DNA from: Cytophagaceae bacterium UBA7467
Lineage (GTDB): Bacteria; Bacteroidota; Bacteroidia; Cytophagales; Spirosomataceae
DNA length: 63,661 bases
Direction of reading: 5' to 3'
Assembly (NCBI GenBank): GCA_002479785.1
Contig: DLPD01000030.1
Coordinates: 13,732 to 77,392, forward strand
Shown: positions 15,746 through 24,474 of the stretch, in pieces
Layout of the letters: every line of letters starts with the position of its first letter
How positions within the stretch are numbered: position 1 is the first letter of the stretch
Notes under the pieces: generated by a model
What the model was told of the DNA's origin: nothing
The model's input: only the letters and a program-made list of their open reading frames with translations
Database searches by the model: none
Translations under genes and position numbers: made by a program

Positions 15746-17612
15746 ATGCTCTATCTGATAACTCAAGCCATCTCAGCTCTTTCTCCTCTAGTATATTCTT
15801 GATGTCCTCGATGGCTTTCGCCCATTCGGTTAATAATTGAAAGTCATCCGAGCCTTGGCTGAGCTTTTCGACAAAGGAATCTTTCTCGATTTCCAATGCA
15901 GCCATCTCTTTTTCTAATTCGTCGAACTCCTTTTGTTCCTTGAAGCTAAGCTTAGGGCCTTTCGATGCAGCCGCCACCGGTGCTGCTGTCGACGGAGCTT
16001 TCACTGGGCTTTGTTTACCTGCAGTCTCGTCTTCCTTACTTTCTAAGGCAATTCGGTAATCCGTGTAGTTTCCATTAAAGAAGTTCACTTCGCCTTCCCC
16101 CTCGACTAGGATCAATTGGTCTACTAGGTTATCCATGAAATAACGATCGTGAGAAACCAATAGAAGGCAGCCTTGAAACTCGCTAAGGAAGTCTTCCAAG
16201 AGCTGTAAAGTGTCTAAGTCCAAATCATTCGTAGGCTCATCCAGAATCAAGAAATTAGGATTCTTTACGAGCACCCGCATTAATTGAAGGCGTTTCTTTT
16301 CGCCACCTGATAGTTTCTCCACCGGAGTATATTGCTGAGCAGTAGGGAAGAGGAACTTGCTCAAGAATTGGCTTGGGCTGAGCGATTCGTTCTTTCCGTA
16401 AGGGATTACTTCGGCGATCTCTGTGATTGTATCTATAACGCGTTGTTCTGGTCTGAAATCGAAAGGAATCTGAGTGTAATAACCAACCACTAGCGTTTCA
16501 CCTGGATCGATGGTGCCTGAATCCGGTTGTTCTAAACCGGTTAAGAGTTGTAGGAACGTGGTCTTGCCGGCGCCGTTTTTGCCCACGATACCGATGCGGT
16601 CTTTCTTCTTAAACGTGTAAGTGAAATCGTTGATGATTTTCTTGTCACCCCAGGCCTTTTTCAGGTGGTTGATTTCAATGATTTTATTGCCTAGTCGGGA
16701 CATTTGGATGTTTAATTCCAGTTTGCTGTCGTCTAGTTTTTTGTTCGCTTTTTCTTCCGTTTCATGGAAAGCGTCTATTCGGTATTGTGCTTTGGTTCCG
16801 CGGGCTTTGGGTTGCTTGCGCATCCACTCGAGTTCTTTGCGGTAGAGGTTTTTGGCCTTGGAAATACTGCTTGCTTCGGAGGCCTCGCGCTCGGCTTTTT
16901 TCTCTAAAAAGTAGGCGTAATTACCTTCGTAGGTATAGATGGAGCCGTCTGCTAATTCCATCATCTTGTTGCAGACTTTGTCCAGGAAGTAGCGGTCGTG
17001 GGAGACAACTAAAACAGTTACGTTAGGTCCGGACATGATTCCTTCTAACCATTCGATGGTTTCGATGTCCAAATGGTTCGTTGGCTCATCTAGAATCATA
17101 ATGTCTGGACTCTCGATTAACAGTTTAGCCAAAGAAAGGCGCTTCTTTTGGCCCCCAGATAAGGTGGAAACCTTTTGGTCGCCATCTGGAATGCCTAAGC
17201 GGCTAATGATTTGTTTCGCACGTGCCTCGTAATCCCAGGCATTGTGGGCTTCCATTAAGGCAAAGGCGTCTTCGAGTTCTTTTGAATCGCCGGAGAGCAT
17301 GGCTTTCTCGTAGGATTTGATGGCTACTGCGCTGGGCAAATCGTCTGAGAATAGGTAATTCAGTACTTGTTCGTTTTCAGCGAATACCGGACTTTGCGGT
17401 AAGTAACCCACGCGGATTCCTTTGCGGATAGAGATTTTTCCCTCGTCTGGTGTTTGCATTCCCATCAGGGATTCCATTAAGGTGGTTTTACCCGTCCCGT
17501 TTTTTCCGATGAGAGCCACTTTTTCGCCTTTTTGGAGGCCAAAAAATAAATTTCTAAACACCCATCTTTCGCCCAGGTTGCGTGATATGTTCTCCGCCGA
17601 TAAATAATTCAT
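15744..17612 (-). CDS. ABC-F family ATPase (Uup-like)
   Basis: A 622-residue soluble protein with two ABC ATPase domains and no membrane segments. Walker A motifs are 'GKNGTGKTT' (about 36) and 'GKNGAGKTT' (about 345). Signature motifs are 'LSGGQKKRLSLAKLL' and 'LSGGEKKRLQLMRVL', and both Walker B sites read 'ILDEPTN'. A charged linker joins the domains. After a Pro/Ala/Ser-rich spacer, the C-terminus is a coiled coil (about 550-622) typical of Uup rather than EttA. ABC-F proteins act on the ribosome or, for Uup, also on branched DNA. It lies 22 bp downstream of tatC on the same strand. Confidence 0.9.
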   Translation of the reverse strand: MNYLSAENISRNLGERWVFRNLFFGLQKGEKVALIGKNGTGKTTLMESLMGMQTPDEGKISIRKGIRVGYLPQSPVFAENEQVLNYLFSDDLPSAVAIKSYEKAMLSGDSKELEDAFALMEAHNAWDYEARAKQIISRLGIPDGDQKVSTLSGGQKKRLSLAKLLIESPDIMILDEPTNHLDIETIEWLEGIMSGPNVTVLVVSHDRYFLDKVCNKMMELADGSIYTYEGNYAYFLEKKAEREASEASSISKAKNLYRKELEWMRKQPKARGTKAQYRIDAFHETEEKANKKLDDSKLELNIQMSRLGNKIIEINHLKKAWGDKKIINDFTYTFKKKDRIGIVGKNGAGKTTFLQLLTGLEQPDSGTIDPGETLVVGYYTQIPFDFRPEQRVIDTITEIAEVIPYGKNESLSPSQFLSKFLFPTAQQYTPVEKLSGGEKKRLQLMRVLVKNPNFLILDEPTNDLDLDTLQLLEDFLSEFQGCLLLVSHDRYFMDNLVDQLILVEGEGEVNFFNGNYTDYRIALESKEDETAGKQSPVKAPSTAAPVAAASKGPKLSFKEQKEFDELEKEMAALEIEKDSFVEKLSQGSDDFQLLTEWAKAIEDIKNILEEKELRWLELSDRA

Positions 17613-17634
17613 TCGTTTGTTGTTGAGAATTCGA

Positions 17635-18501
17635 TTAAGAATTCGATTCCATCTCTTCTTCTCTCATTTTACGCTTCAAGACGCGGCCTGAAACGCCAAT
17701 GCTGATTTCGTACAAGCCTAAAAGTGGGAACGCCACTAATAGTTGAGAAACCACATCCGGAGAAGGAGTGATGATCGCCGCCACGATAAAAATGACAATA
17801 AGGGCATGTCTGCGATATTCCCGCATGAAGGACGGGGTTAAAATGCCTACTTGCGATAGCACAAAGGCTATCATCGGTAACTGAAACGTGATTCCACAAG
17901 CCAATGTCAACATCGATAACAGTGAAATGTAATCATTGATGTCGAATTGGTTTTGGATGCTCGGATCTAATTTAAAATTCGCGAGGAAGTTAATGGCCAT
18001 AGGTGCCACCACAAAATACCCGAAGGCAACCCCACTAAAAAACAAGACTGAAACCCAAAATACCGCCCCACGAGCTGCTTTCAATTCCTTGCTCTTCAAG
18101 CCAGGTTTAATGAAGCGCCACAATTCGTGGAACATGTAGGGGAACGCAAATAAGAGACCCACAATAATGGACTGCGTTAAGGCCATCATAAATTGACCCG
18201 AAACTTCTCTACTTTGGAGAATAAAATCAGCCTTCTGCATGCACAAACTAGGCATGTTGAAGAGCTCAGCGGCTTGGCATAGGATTTGGTTCGTATAAAA
18301 ATCCGTTTTAGTCGGTCCTAAAATGATCGAACTGAAAATGAATTCGCGGAAAAACCAGGCAGCTATGGCAAACACAAAAAAGGAGGCAACAGATCGCAGA
18401 ATATGCCATCTTAATTCTTCTAGATGACCTAGGAAGGACATCTCGGTGCCATCCGTTACCTCATCGTCGTCGAAATCGTCAAAATCTTGATCTGCTGCCA
18501 T
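17635..18501 (-). CDS. tatC: Sec-independent protein translocase TatC
   Basis: A 288-residue, six-helix inner-membrane protein, the receptor for twin-arginine signal peptides. The N-terminal signature 'EMSFLGHLEELRWHILRS' (about 20-37) and the loop 'FPYMFHELWRFIKPGLKSKELK' region mark TatC, as does 'YRRHALIVIFIVAAIITPSPDVVSQ' near the end. An acidic Asp/Glu stretch precedes the first helix. An insertion between helices 1 and 2 with two cysteines is somewhat longer than in enterobacterial TatC. No tatA/tatB gene is next to it. It lies 7 bp downstream of glyA on the same strand, probably co-transcribed. Confidence 0.95.
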   Translation of the reverse strand: MAADQDFDDFDDDEVTDGTEMSFLGHLEELRWHILRSVASFFVFAIAAWFFREFIFSSIILGPTKTDFYTNQILCQAAELFNMPSLCMQKADFILQSREVSGQFMMALTQSIIVGLLFAFPYMFHELWRFIKPGLKSKELKAARGAVFWVSVLFFSGVAFGYFVVAPMAINFLANFKLDPSIQNQFDINDYISLLSMLTLACGITFQLPMIAFVLSQVGILTPSFMREYRRHALIVIFIVAAIITPSPDVVSQLLVAFPLLGLYEISIGVSGRVLKRKMREEEMESNS

Positions 18502-18508
18502 AAAAAAA

Positions 18509-19798
18509 TTATAGGTATAATGGGAATTGTTTCACCCACTCATTTACTTCTCCTTTAATTGATTTCAAAACCGCCTCATTATCGTGGTTCATCAAGGCTT
18601 TGTCGACCATGTCCACGATTTGAGTCATATCTGCTTCTTTCAATCCACGGGTCGTCATCGCCGCCGTTCCCACACGCATACCTGAAGTAACGAATGGAGA
18701 CTTGTCGTCGAATGGAACCATGTTTTTGTTAATCGTAATATCGGCTTGAATCAAGGTATTCTCTGCTAATTTACCACTCAATCCTTTCGGACGTAAGTCG
18801 ATTAGCATCAAGTGATTATCTGTACCTCCTGAGATGATATCGTATCCTTTCGCTAAAAAGGCCTTCGCCATTGCTTGCGCATTCGACTGTACTTGTTTCG
18901 CATACGCCTCAAAAGTAGGTGTCAAAGCCTCGCCAAAAGCAATCGCTTTCGCCGCAATAACGTGCTCTAATGGACCACCTTGCGTTCCTGGGAACACAGC
19001 GCCATCTAAACACGCAGACATCGTTTTCAATTCTCCTTTTAGGGTTTTAAAGCCAAATGGATTCTCGAATTCATTTCCCATCATGATCAAACCACCACGT
19101 GGTCCACGAAGCGTTTTATGCGTCGTAGTTGTCACGATATGGCAATGCTGCATCGGGTTATTCAATAATCCCTTCGCGATCAAGGCAGATGGGTGAGAAA
19201 TATCAGCTAATAATATCGCCCCTACTTGGTCAGCAATCGCACGAAGACGAGCGTAATCCCAATCACGAGAATAAGCGGACGCACCACAAATGATCAATCT
19301 TGGTTTTTCTTTTACCGCAGTCGCCTCTACTTTGTCCCAATCGATTAATCCCGTTTCTTTTTCTACCCCATAGAAGAACGCTTGGAAATACTTACCTGAG
19401 AAGTTCACTGGAGAACCGTGGGATAAGTGACCACCGTGAGACAAGTCAAATCCTAAGATTTTATCACCTGGGTTTAAGAACGACAAGAAAACTGCCGCAT
19501 TCGCTTGCGCACCAGAGTGAGGCTGAACGTTCGCCCAAGCTGCTCCGAATAATTGCTTCGCACGCTCGATGGCTAAGGTTTCCACTTCATCCACTACTTC
19601 ACAACCTCCATAATAACGCTTTCCGGGTAGGCCTTCTGCGTATTTGTTGGTTAAAACACTTCCCTGTGCTTCCATCACCTGTGGCGATGTAAAGTTTTCA
19701 GAGGCGATTAATTCAATGCCAAATTCTTGGCGATGTGCCTCCTGGTTTATCAGGTCAAAAATTTCTTTGTCTCGTTGTGTAGGGAAAGTGGATGCCAT
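18509..19798 (-). CDS. glyA: Serine hydroxymethyltransferase
   Basis: A 429-residue PLP enzyme that converts serine and tetrahydrofolate to glycine and 5,10-methylene-tetrahydrofolate in the cytoplasm. Visible landmarks are 'NKYAEGLPGKRYYGGCE', 'VQPHSGAQANAAV', 'LSHGGHLSHG' and the PLP lysine in 'TTTTHKTLRGPRGG'. The start ATG at 19798 gives MASTFPTQRDKEIFDL; the frame continues 49 codons upstream to 19945, but that part is basic, unconserved and lies across the -7 box at 19835-19842. The gene heads a leftward glyA-tatC-ABC-F run. Confidence 0.97.
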   Translation of the reverse strand: MASTFPTQRDKEIFDLINQEAHRQEFGIELIASENFTSPQVMEAQGSVLTNKYAEGLPGKRYYGGCEVVDEVETLAIERAKQLFGAAWANVQPHSGAQANAAVFLSFLNPGDKILGFDLSHGGHLSHGSPVNFSGKYFQAFFYGVEKETGLIDWDKVEATAVKEKPRLIICGASAYSRDWDYARLRAIADQVGAILLADISHPSALIAKGLLNNPMQHCHIVTTTTHKTLRGPRGGLIMMGNEFENPFGFKTLKGELKTMSACLDGAVFPGTQGGPLEHVIAAKAIAFGEALTPTFEAYAKQVQSNAQAMAKAFLAKGYDIISGGTDNHLMLIDLRPKGLSGKLAENTLIQADITINKNMVPFDDKSPFVTSGMRVGTAAMTTRGLKEADMTQIVDMVDKALMNHDNEAVLKSIKGEVNEWVKQFPLYL

Positions 19799-19834
19799 AA
19801 AAATAATGGGTTCTGGATTACAATTTGAAAGGCC

Positions 19835-19842
19835 AAAAATAC
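19835..19842 (-). promoter_or_regulatory. -7 promoter box of glyA
   Basis: The minus strand reads TATTTTTG, matching TAnnTTTG, 36 bases upstream of the glyA ATG at 19798. This supports that start over the longer reading frame. Confidence 0.5.
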
Positions 19843-19947
19843 GTTTTTTTCTCCGAATTGAAAAATGAAAGGACCTTATAATAAGACAAATATCACGCAT
19901 GTTTCTGCGCTTTTTTCTTAATTTTGACTTTGCATTTTGAGACAAAC

Positions 19948-21948
19948 ATGAAATTTAAATATATCGCCTTTCTTTTGCTTGCCATCATGGCCATTCCGGC
20001 CATCGCCCAAAAGATTACCCCTGCTAAATGGTCTTGGTCGATTAAGCCCGCAAACCCGAAAGTAGGGGAGCAGGCGGAAGTGATTTTTAAAGTCGCGATC
20101 GAAAAAGATTGGTATTTATACTCCTCTGATTTTGACAAGGATTTAGGCCCTACTGTCACGACCGTTACTTTCAAGCCAGGTGCTGGTTACCAAACAGTGG
20201 GGGAATTGAAAGCCATCAATCCGCACTCGAAAAACGATACTGAGATTTGGAACGGGACCTATACTTATTTTACCGAGCAAGCTGAATTTCGCCAAAAAAT
20301 CAAAATTACTGATTCGGATTATTCCATCGAGGGTTCTTACGATTCTCAATCCTGCTCGAATATTTCCGGACTTTGTGTGCCAATTAAAGGATTGTTTAGT
20401 TTGAAGGGGAAGGCGGAGAAAGTAGTTTCAGCTGACACAGCCGTTGCTCCTGTCGTGCAGTCAGCTGTTCCCGTGGATTCTGTTGTTTCAAAGCCTTCTA
20501 CAGTTGCCATTCCTACGGAAGCGCCTGAAGACAATTCTCTTTTTGCGTTCTTTTGGATCGCCTTAGGCGCTGGATTCTTGGCTTTATTGACGCCTTGCGT
20601 GTATCCATTAATTCCCATGACTGTGAGTTTTTTCACGAAGCAAAAGGGCGGTAAAGGTTTAGCCTTTTTATATGGTGGATTTATCGTGTTGATCTACGTG
20701 TTTTTTGGAACACTTTTAGCCTTCTTTGCAGGAGCGAGTTTCGCTAACTTTTTGAGTACGCACTGGATTCCTAACATGATTTTCTTCACGATATTTATCC
20801 TGTTTGGGATTTCATTCTTAGGGGCGTTTGAAATTGTCTTGCCTTCGAATTTAGTGAATACGGTGGATGCGAAGTCGGACAAAGGTGGATTCATTGGCGT
20901 CTTCTTTATGGCCTTCACGCTGGTATTGGTTTCCTTTTCTTGCACGGGTCCACTAGCGGGTTCCATCTTGATTGCAGCCTCACAAGGCGCTTTCTTGAAG
21001 CCAATCATAGGGATGCTAGGCTTCTCTTTAGCCTTTGCCATACCGTTTACCTTATTCGCGATTTTCCCTGGATTCATGCAGAAGTTGCCCAAGTCAGGCA
21101 ATTGGATGAATGAGGTGAAAGTGGTGTTAGGTTTCTTGGAGATTGCTTTAGCGTTTAAATTCTTAAGCGTGGCGGATCAGGTTTACCACTGGCATCTATT
21201 GGATCGCGAGATCTTCCTAGCGATTTGGATTGCGATCTTTACGGCGCTGACCTTGTATTTATTCGGTAAGATTTCCTTGCCACACGATGGACCATCGAAG
21301 AACTTATCTGTTCCACGTACCTTGTTTGCAACAGCGGTTTTAGCCTTTGTTATTTACTTGGTTCCGGGGATGTTTGGTGCACCGTTGAAGGGGCTTTCGG
21401 GTTGGTTACCTCCGATGAATTCACAGGACTTCAAAGGATCTCAAGTTGCTGAGCCTGTCGCAGAGACGAATGAGGTGTTGTACAGCGATTTCTTAGAGTT
21501 GCCGTTGGGCTTAACGGGTTATTTTGATTTCGAACAGGCGAAAGCCGCCGCCTTAAAGGCTAATAAACCTTTGTTTATCGACTTTACAGGCCATGGTTGT
21601 GTGAATTGCCGCAAGATGGAGGAATATGTTTGGTCTGATCCTTCCGTTTTACAGCGACTAAAAAATGATTATGTGGTGGTTGCCTTGTATTGCGATGACA
21701 AAACGGAATTGCCGGCAGACAAGTGGTATACATCTAAAGTGGATGGACAGGAGAAGAAGACTTTAGGGGACCAAAACCTCGACTTCCAAATCTCTCGCTT
21801 CAACTCGAACGCTCAACCGCATTATGTCTTATTAGATCCTCGTAAGGACGATAAGCCAATGGTTCAACCGGTCGCTTTCGATGCCAATGTGGCTCACTTT
21901 GTTAGCTTCTTAGACGAAGGTAAATCCATCTATCAATCTGCAAAATAA
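19948..21948 (+). CDS. dsbD: Thiol:disulfide interchange protein DsbD
   Basis: A 666-residue inner-membrane protein that moves reducing power from cytoplasmic thioredoxin to the periplasm. It has a signal peptide (1-22); an N-terminal DsbD-alpha-like domain with a Cys136/Cys143 pair ('SCSNISGLC'); a CcdA-like membrane domain of eight helices with the paired cysteines C217 ('LTPCVYPLIP') and C332 ('SFSCTGPLAG'); and a C-terminal thioredoxin domain with C551-V-N-C554 ('GHGCVNCRKM'). The ATG at 19948 is preferred over a TTG at 19924 because it yields a clean signal peptide. It is probably the reductant source for cytochrome c maturation. Its stop overlaps the next start (TAATG). Confidence 0.93.
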   Translation: MKFKYIAFLLLAIMAIPAIAQKITPAKWSWSIKPANPKVGEQAEVIFKVAIEKDWYLYSSDFDKDLGPTVTTVTFKPGAGYQTVGELKAINPHSKNDTEIWNGTYTYFTEQAEFRQKIKITDSDYSIEGSYDSQSCSNISGLCVPIKGLFSLKGKAEKVVSADTAVAPVVQSAVPVDSVVSKPSTVAIPTEAPEDNSLFAFFWIALGAGFLALLTPCVYPLIPMTVSFFTKQKGGKGLAFLYGGFIVLIYVFFGTLLAFFAGASFANFLSTHWIPNMIFFTIFILFGISFLGAFEIVLPSNLVNTVDAKSDKGGFIGVFFMAFTLVLVSFSCTGPLAGSILIAASQGAFLKPIIGMLGFSLAFAIPFTLFAIFPGFMQKLPKSGNWMNEVKVVLGFLEIALAFKFLSVADQVYHWHLLDREIFLAIWIAIFTALTLYLFGKISLPHDGPSKNLSVPRTLFATAVLAFVIYLVPGMFGAPLKGLSGWLPPMNSQDFKGSQVAEPVAETNEVLYSDFLELPLGLTGYFDFEQAKAAALKANKPLFIDFTGHGCVNCRKMEEYVWSDPSVLQRLKNDYVVVALYCDDKTELPADKWYTSKVDGQEKKTLGDQNLDFQISRFNSNAQPHYVLLDPRKDDKPMVQPVAFDANVAHFVSFLDEGKSIYQSAK

Positions 21949-22394
21949 TGTCTTGGGCTGCCTATTCTGGTGTAATGATCGCCACGGGATTGAAGTTTAT
22001 CGCCGGACCCATTACGGGTTTTAGCTTGGGCTTGGCCTGGTACGAGACCGTGCTATTTACCTGGTTAGGGGCGATGGCTACGGTAACGATTATCATCACA
22101 GCGGGTAAGGCCATCCTAGGATTGATTGCTAAATACCGAAGCTCAAAACCCAAACTATTCTCGAAACGAATTCGCTATGCGGTGGATATTTGGCAGCGAT
22201 TCGGAATTAAAGGAATCGCCGCACTCACGCCTTTGATTTTCACACCCATAGGAGGAAGTTTACTAGCGCTTTCGTTCAAGGTACCCACTGCACGCATCTT
22301 GTTTTTTATGGGAATCTCCTCGCTGATTTGGGCACTCATTTATGTGGCAGGAATTTACCAACTGACCTTCTTGCGCGATATGCTAGTGCATTAG
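21948..22394 (+). CDS. Small integral membrane protein coupled to dsbD
   Basis: A 148-residue protein with four likely transmembrane segments (about 5-25, 33-58, 85-110, 115-140) separated by a basic cytoplasmic loop ('KYRSSKPKLFSKRIRY'). The start ATG overlaps the dsbD stop by one base, so translation is coupled. I do not recognise the family with confidence. The glycine/proline-rich second half ('ALTPLIFTPIGGSLLALSF') vaguely recalls small multidrug-export or DedA-like proteins. Coupling to dsbD hints at a role near the thiol-reduction pathway, but it contains no cysteine. A two-way terminator follows at 22421-22451. Confidence 0.75.
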   Translation: MSWAAYSGVMIATGLKFIAGPITGFSLGLAWYETVLFTWLGAMATVTIIITAGKAILGLIAKYRSSKPKLFSKRIRYAVDIWQRFGIKGIAALTPLIFTPIGGSLLALSFKVPTARILFFMGISSLIWALIYVAGIYQLTFLRDMLVH

Positions 22395-22420
22395 TCCTAG
22401 TGGTACTATGCTAGAGGATA

Positions 22421-22451
22421 CAAAAAAAGCCGGATAAACCGGCTTCTTTAA
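22421..22451. terminator. Bidirectional intrinsic terminator
   Basis: Stem AAGCCGG (22427-22433) pairs with CCGGCTT (22439-22445) over a five-base loop. An A-run on the left and a T-rich tail on the right serve the convergent transcripts of dsbD and the leftward lipoprotein gene. Confidence 0.82.
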
Positions 22452-22469
22452 AATCTATGTTTACAGGAA

Positions 22470-22718
22470 TTAGTTTCCTTGGTTAATCGCTTTTCCTTTG
22501 AATAACTTCTCACGGATAGCATTTGCTTTCACTTCTAGTTCAGGCTTTGCATCGTATTTCAATTGAGATTGAACCGCTGCGCTATCTGGGTGAACACCGT
22601 ACACATACTCATCGCCTTTGCGCACGTCTTTTTGTTTGATTGTGTTGTTTTTTTGGTAATCACAAGAAGTCGCTACCGCTAAAATGGCTACTAAAGAAAG
22701 TAAATTCGTTAATTTCAT
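22470..22718 (-). CDS. Small lipoprotein of unknown function
   Basis: An 82-residue lipoprotein. The signal sequence MKLTNLLSLVAILAVATSC contains the lipobox V-A-T-S-C with Cys19. The mature part is short, charged and hydrophilic ('KNNTIKQKDVRKGDEYVYG'), probably partly helical at the end. I do not recognise the family. It lies 51 bp downstream of the M3 peptidase gene on the same strand and may be the last gene of that leftward operon; a terminator follows. Confidence 0.75.
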   Translation of the reverse strand: MKLTNLLSLVAILAVATSCDYQKNNTIKQKDVRKGDEYVYGVHPDSAAVQSQLKYDAKPELEVKANAIREKLFKGKAINQGN

Positions 22719-22769
22719 AAGGCTGTGTCAATAATTATTTGCAAAAATAAGGAATAGGTCATCGTTCGC

Positions 22770-24473
22770 CTAACTTTCGGCAATTTTTTTAATTTGATCT
22801 GCTAAAAAGTCCATTAATTCTTGGATGTACGGCTTACTGAAATTGAATTCGATTCCTGCTGTGGCATAAATCGTTTTCATTGGCTGTGTATATCCCAGTG
22901 AAAGGGCGGCGATGTATTGCTCGAGGGCTTTTTTCGGGTTTTGGCAATAATTACGCCAAACTGCCAGCGCCCCTAATTGCGCAATTGCATACTCGATGTA
23001 GTAGAATGGTACTTCGAACAAGTGTAACTGTTTTTGCCAAATATTCGACCGCACTTCCGCTAATCCTGTCCAATCTGTTACCGAATCCGAGAATTTCGAA
23101 ACGATTTCGTTCCACTTCTCCTCGCGTTGAGCCACCGTATGAGTTGGATTTTCATATACCCAATGTTGAAATGCATCGATGGTCGCTACCCATGGAAGCG
23201 TTTCCAGGATGTCCTCTAAATGTTTGATTTTGGCACGTTTTGCCTCTTCTGGGTTTGTGAAATAATGCCCCCAAAGGTCCATCGTCATCAATTCCATACT
23301 CATCGAAGCCAACTCAGCCACTTCTGAAGGGAAATTACGGAAGGAATTCAAGGCTAGGTCTTTGGTCAAAATACTGTGCACCGCGTGCCCACCCTCGTGT
23401 AACAAAGTCACTACATCACGCACCGTGCCCGCCGCATTCATAAAGATGAAAGGGTATCCCGTTTCCTCTAATGGATAATTATAACCACCAGGATTCTTCC
23501 CCTTGCGCGAATCCAAATCGAAACGATCAAGCGCCACCATTTCTTTCAGGCAATTGCCTAAGAACGGATCCATCTCATCGAAAACGCCAATCGTCTTGTT
23601 CAATAATTCTTCTCCCGTCTCGAAAGGTTTCAAAGGTCCGCGACCCAAGGGATCCACTGCTTTGTCCCACGGTCTCAACGAATCCAATTTCATCTCTTGC
23701 TTACGCTTATCCGCCGCCTCGTTTAATAAAGGAACAACCGTTTCAGCTACTGCCTCGTGGAATTCAAAACATTCCGCCGGGCCATAATCAAAACGACCTA
23801 GGCTAGCAAAAGCATAATCACGGTAGTTTTCAAAACCCGCGTTCAAAGCCACTTGATGACGTTTCTCGATTAACGATGTATACAAATCGTTCAATTCGTT
23901 TTTGATCGTTAAGCGCTTTTGTACCATCGTTTGGTACACTTCTTCGCGTTCCGCGCGATCCGTAGATTCCAACAATGCCCCCGCCTGTTGCAAGGTTTTT
24001 TCTTCGCCTTTAATGGTTACCATCAAAGCGCCGGTCAAGGCACCATAATTGGTTTCTAAATTCTGCAATTCCGTGAACAAGGGAATATTTTCCTCGCGAA
24101 AAATTTCGATCGCCTTTTTCATTCCACGCAACATCACCGGGAATCCCGTTTCAGTCAGTTCGTTTACGAATGGGCTTTCGATTACTTTCTTGTTCCACGC
24201 ATCGTCGAAAACAGAGGCATTGGGCATAATTTCGTTGACAAACTGCGCGTAACTCGTTTGCAACGTCTCGTTTTGGTTATCGCAAGACATTTTAATGTAG
24301 CGCCACGCGAAGTTTTCCGATAGGTAGGATTCTAATTCGGAGCGGTTCGCACAAAAATCCCGTAAATCAGCAATGCTGGAGATTTCGGTTGCACTCAATT
24401 TTTCAAAATAGGGCAATACCGATTCCCATGTACTCAACTGAAAATCTGCTGGTAAAAATGTTCTCTGTTTCAT
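22770..24473 (-). CDS. M3 family zinc oligoendopeptidase (PepF-like)
   Basis: A 567-residue metallopeptidase. The zinc motif HExxH is H359-E-G-G-H363 within 'LLHEGGHAVHS', with the third ligand expected in 'ELASMSMELM' about 25 residues on. The size and the sequences 'GRFDYGPAECFEFHEAV' and 'YIEYAIAQLGALAVW' fit the oligoendopeptidase F branch of family M3. No signal peptide is present, so it probably degrades short peptides in the cytoplasm. It begins one base after the stop of the reductase gene upstream (TAA-T-ATG), so the two are surely one transcript. Confidence 0.92.
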   Translation of the reverse strand: MKQRTFLPADFQLSTWESVLPYFEKLSATEISSIADLRDFCANRSELESYLSENFAWRYIKMSCDNQNETLQTSYAQFVNEIMPNASVFDDAWNKKVIESPFVNELTETGFPVMLRGMKKAIEIFREENIPLFTELQNLETNYGALTGALMVTIKGEEKTLQQAGALLESTDRAEREEVYQTMVQKRLTIKNELNDLYTSLIEKRHQVALNAGFENYRDYAFASLGRFDYGPAECFEFHEAVAETVVPLLNEAADKRKQEMKLDSLRPWDKAVDPLGRGPLKPFETGEELLNKTIGVFDEMDPFLGNCLKEMVALDRFDLDSRKGKNPGGYNYPLEETGYPFIFMNAAGTVRDVVTLLHEGGHAVHSILTKDLALNSFRNFPSEVAELASMSMELMTMDLWGHYFTNPEEAKRAKIKHLEDILETLPWVATIDAFQHWVYENPTHTVAQREEKWNEIVSKFSDSVTDWTGLAEVRSNIWQKQLHLFEVPFYYIEYAIAQLGALAVWRNYCQNPKKALEQYIAALSLGYTQPMKTIYATAGIEFNFSKPYIQELMDFLADQIKKIAES

Positions 24474-24474
24474 A

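Noticed and set aside
15744..17612. ABC-F ATPase as the missing CcmA
   Set aside because: It has two ATPase domains and a C-terminal coiled coil of the Uup type, whereas CcmA is a single-domain, roughly 200-residue ATPase.
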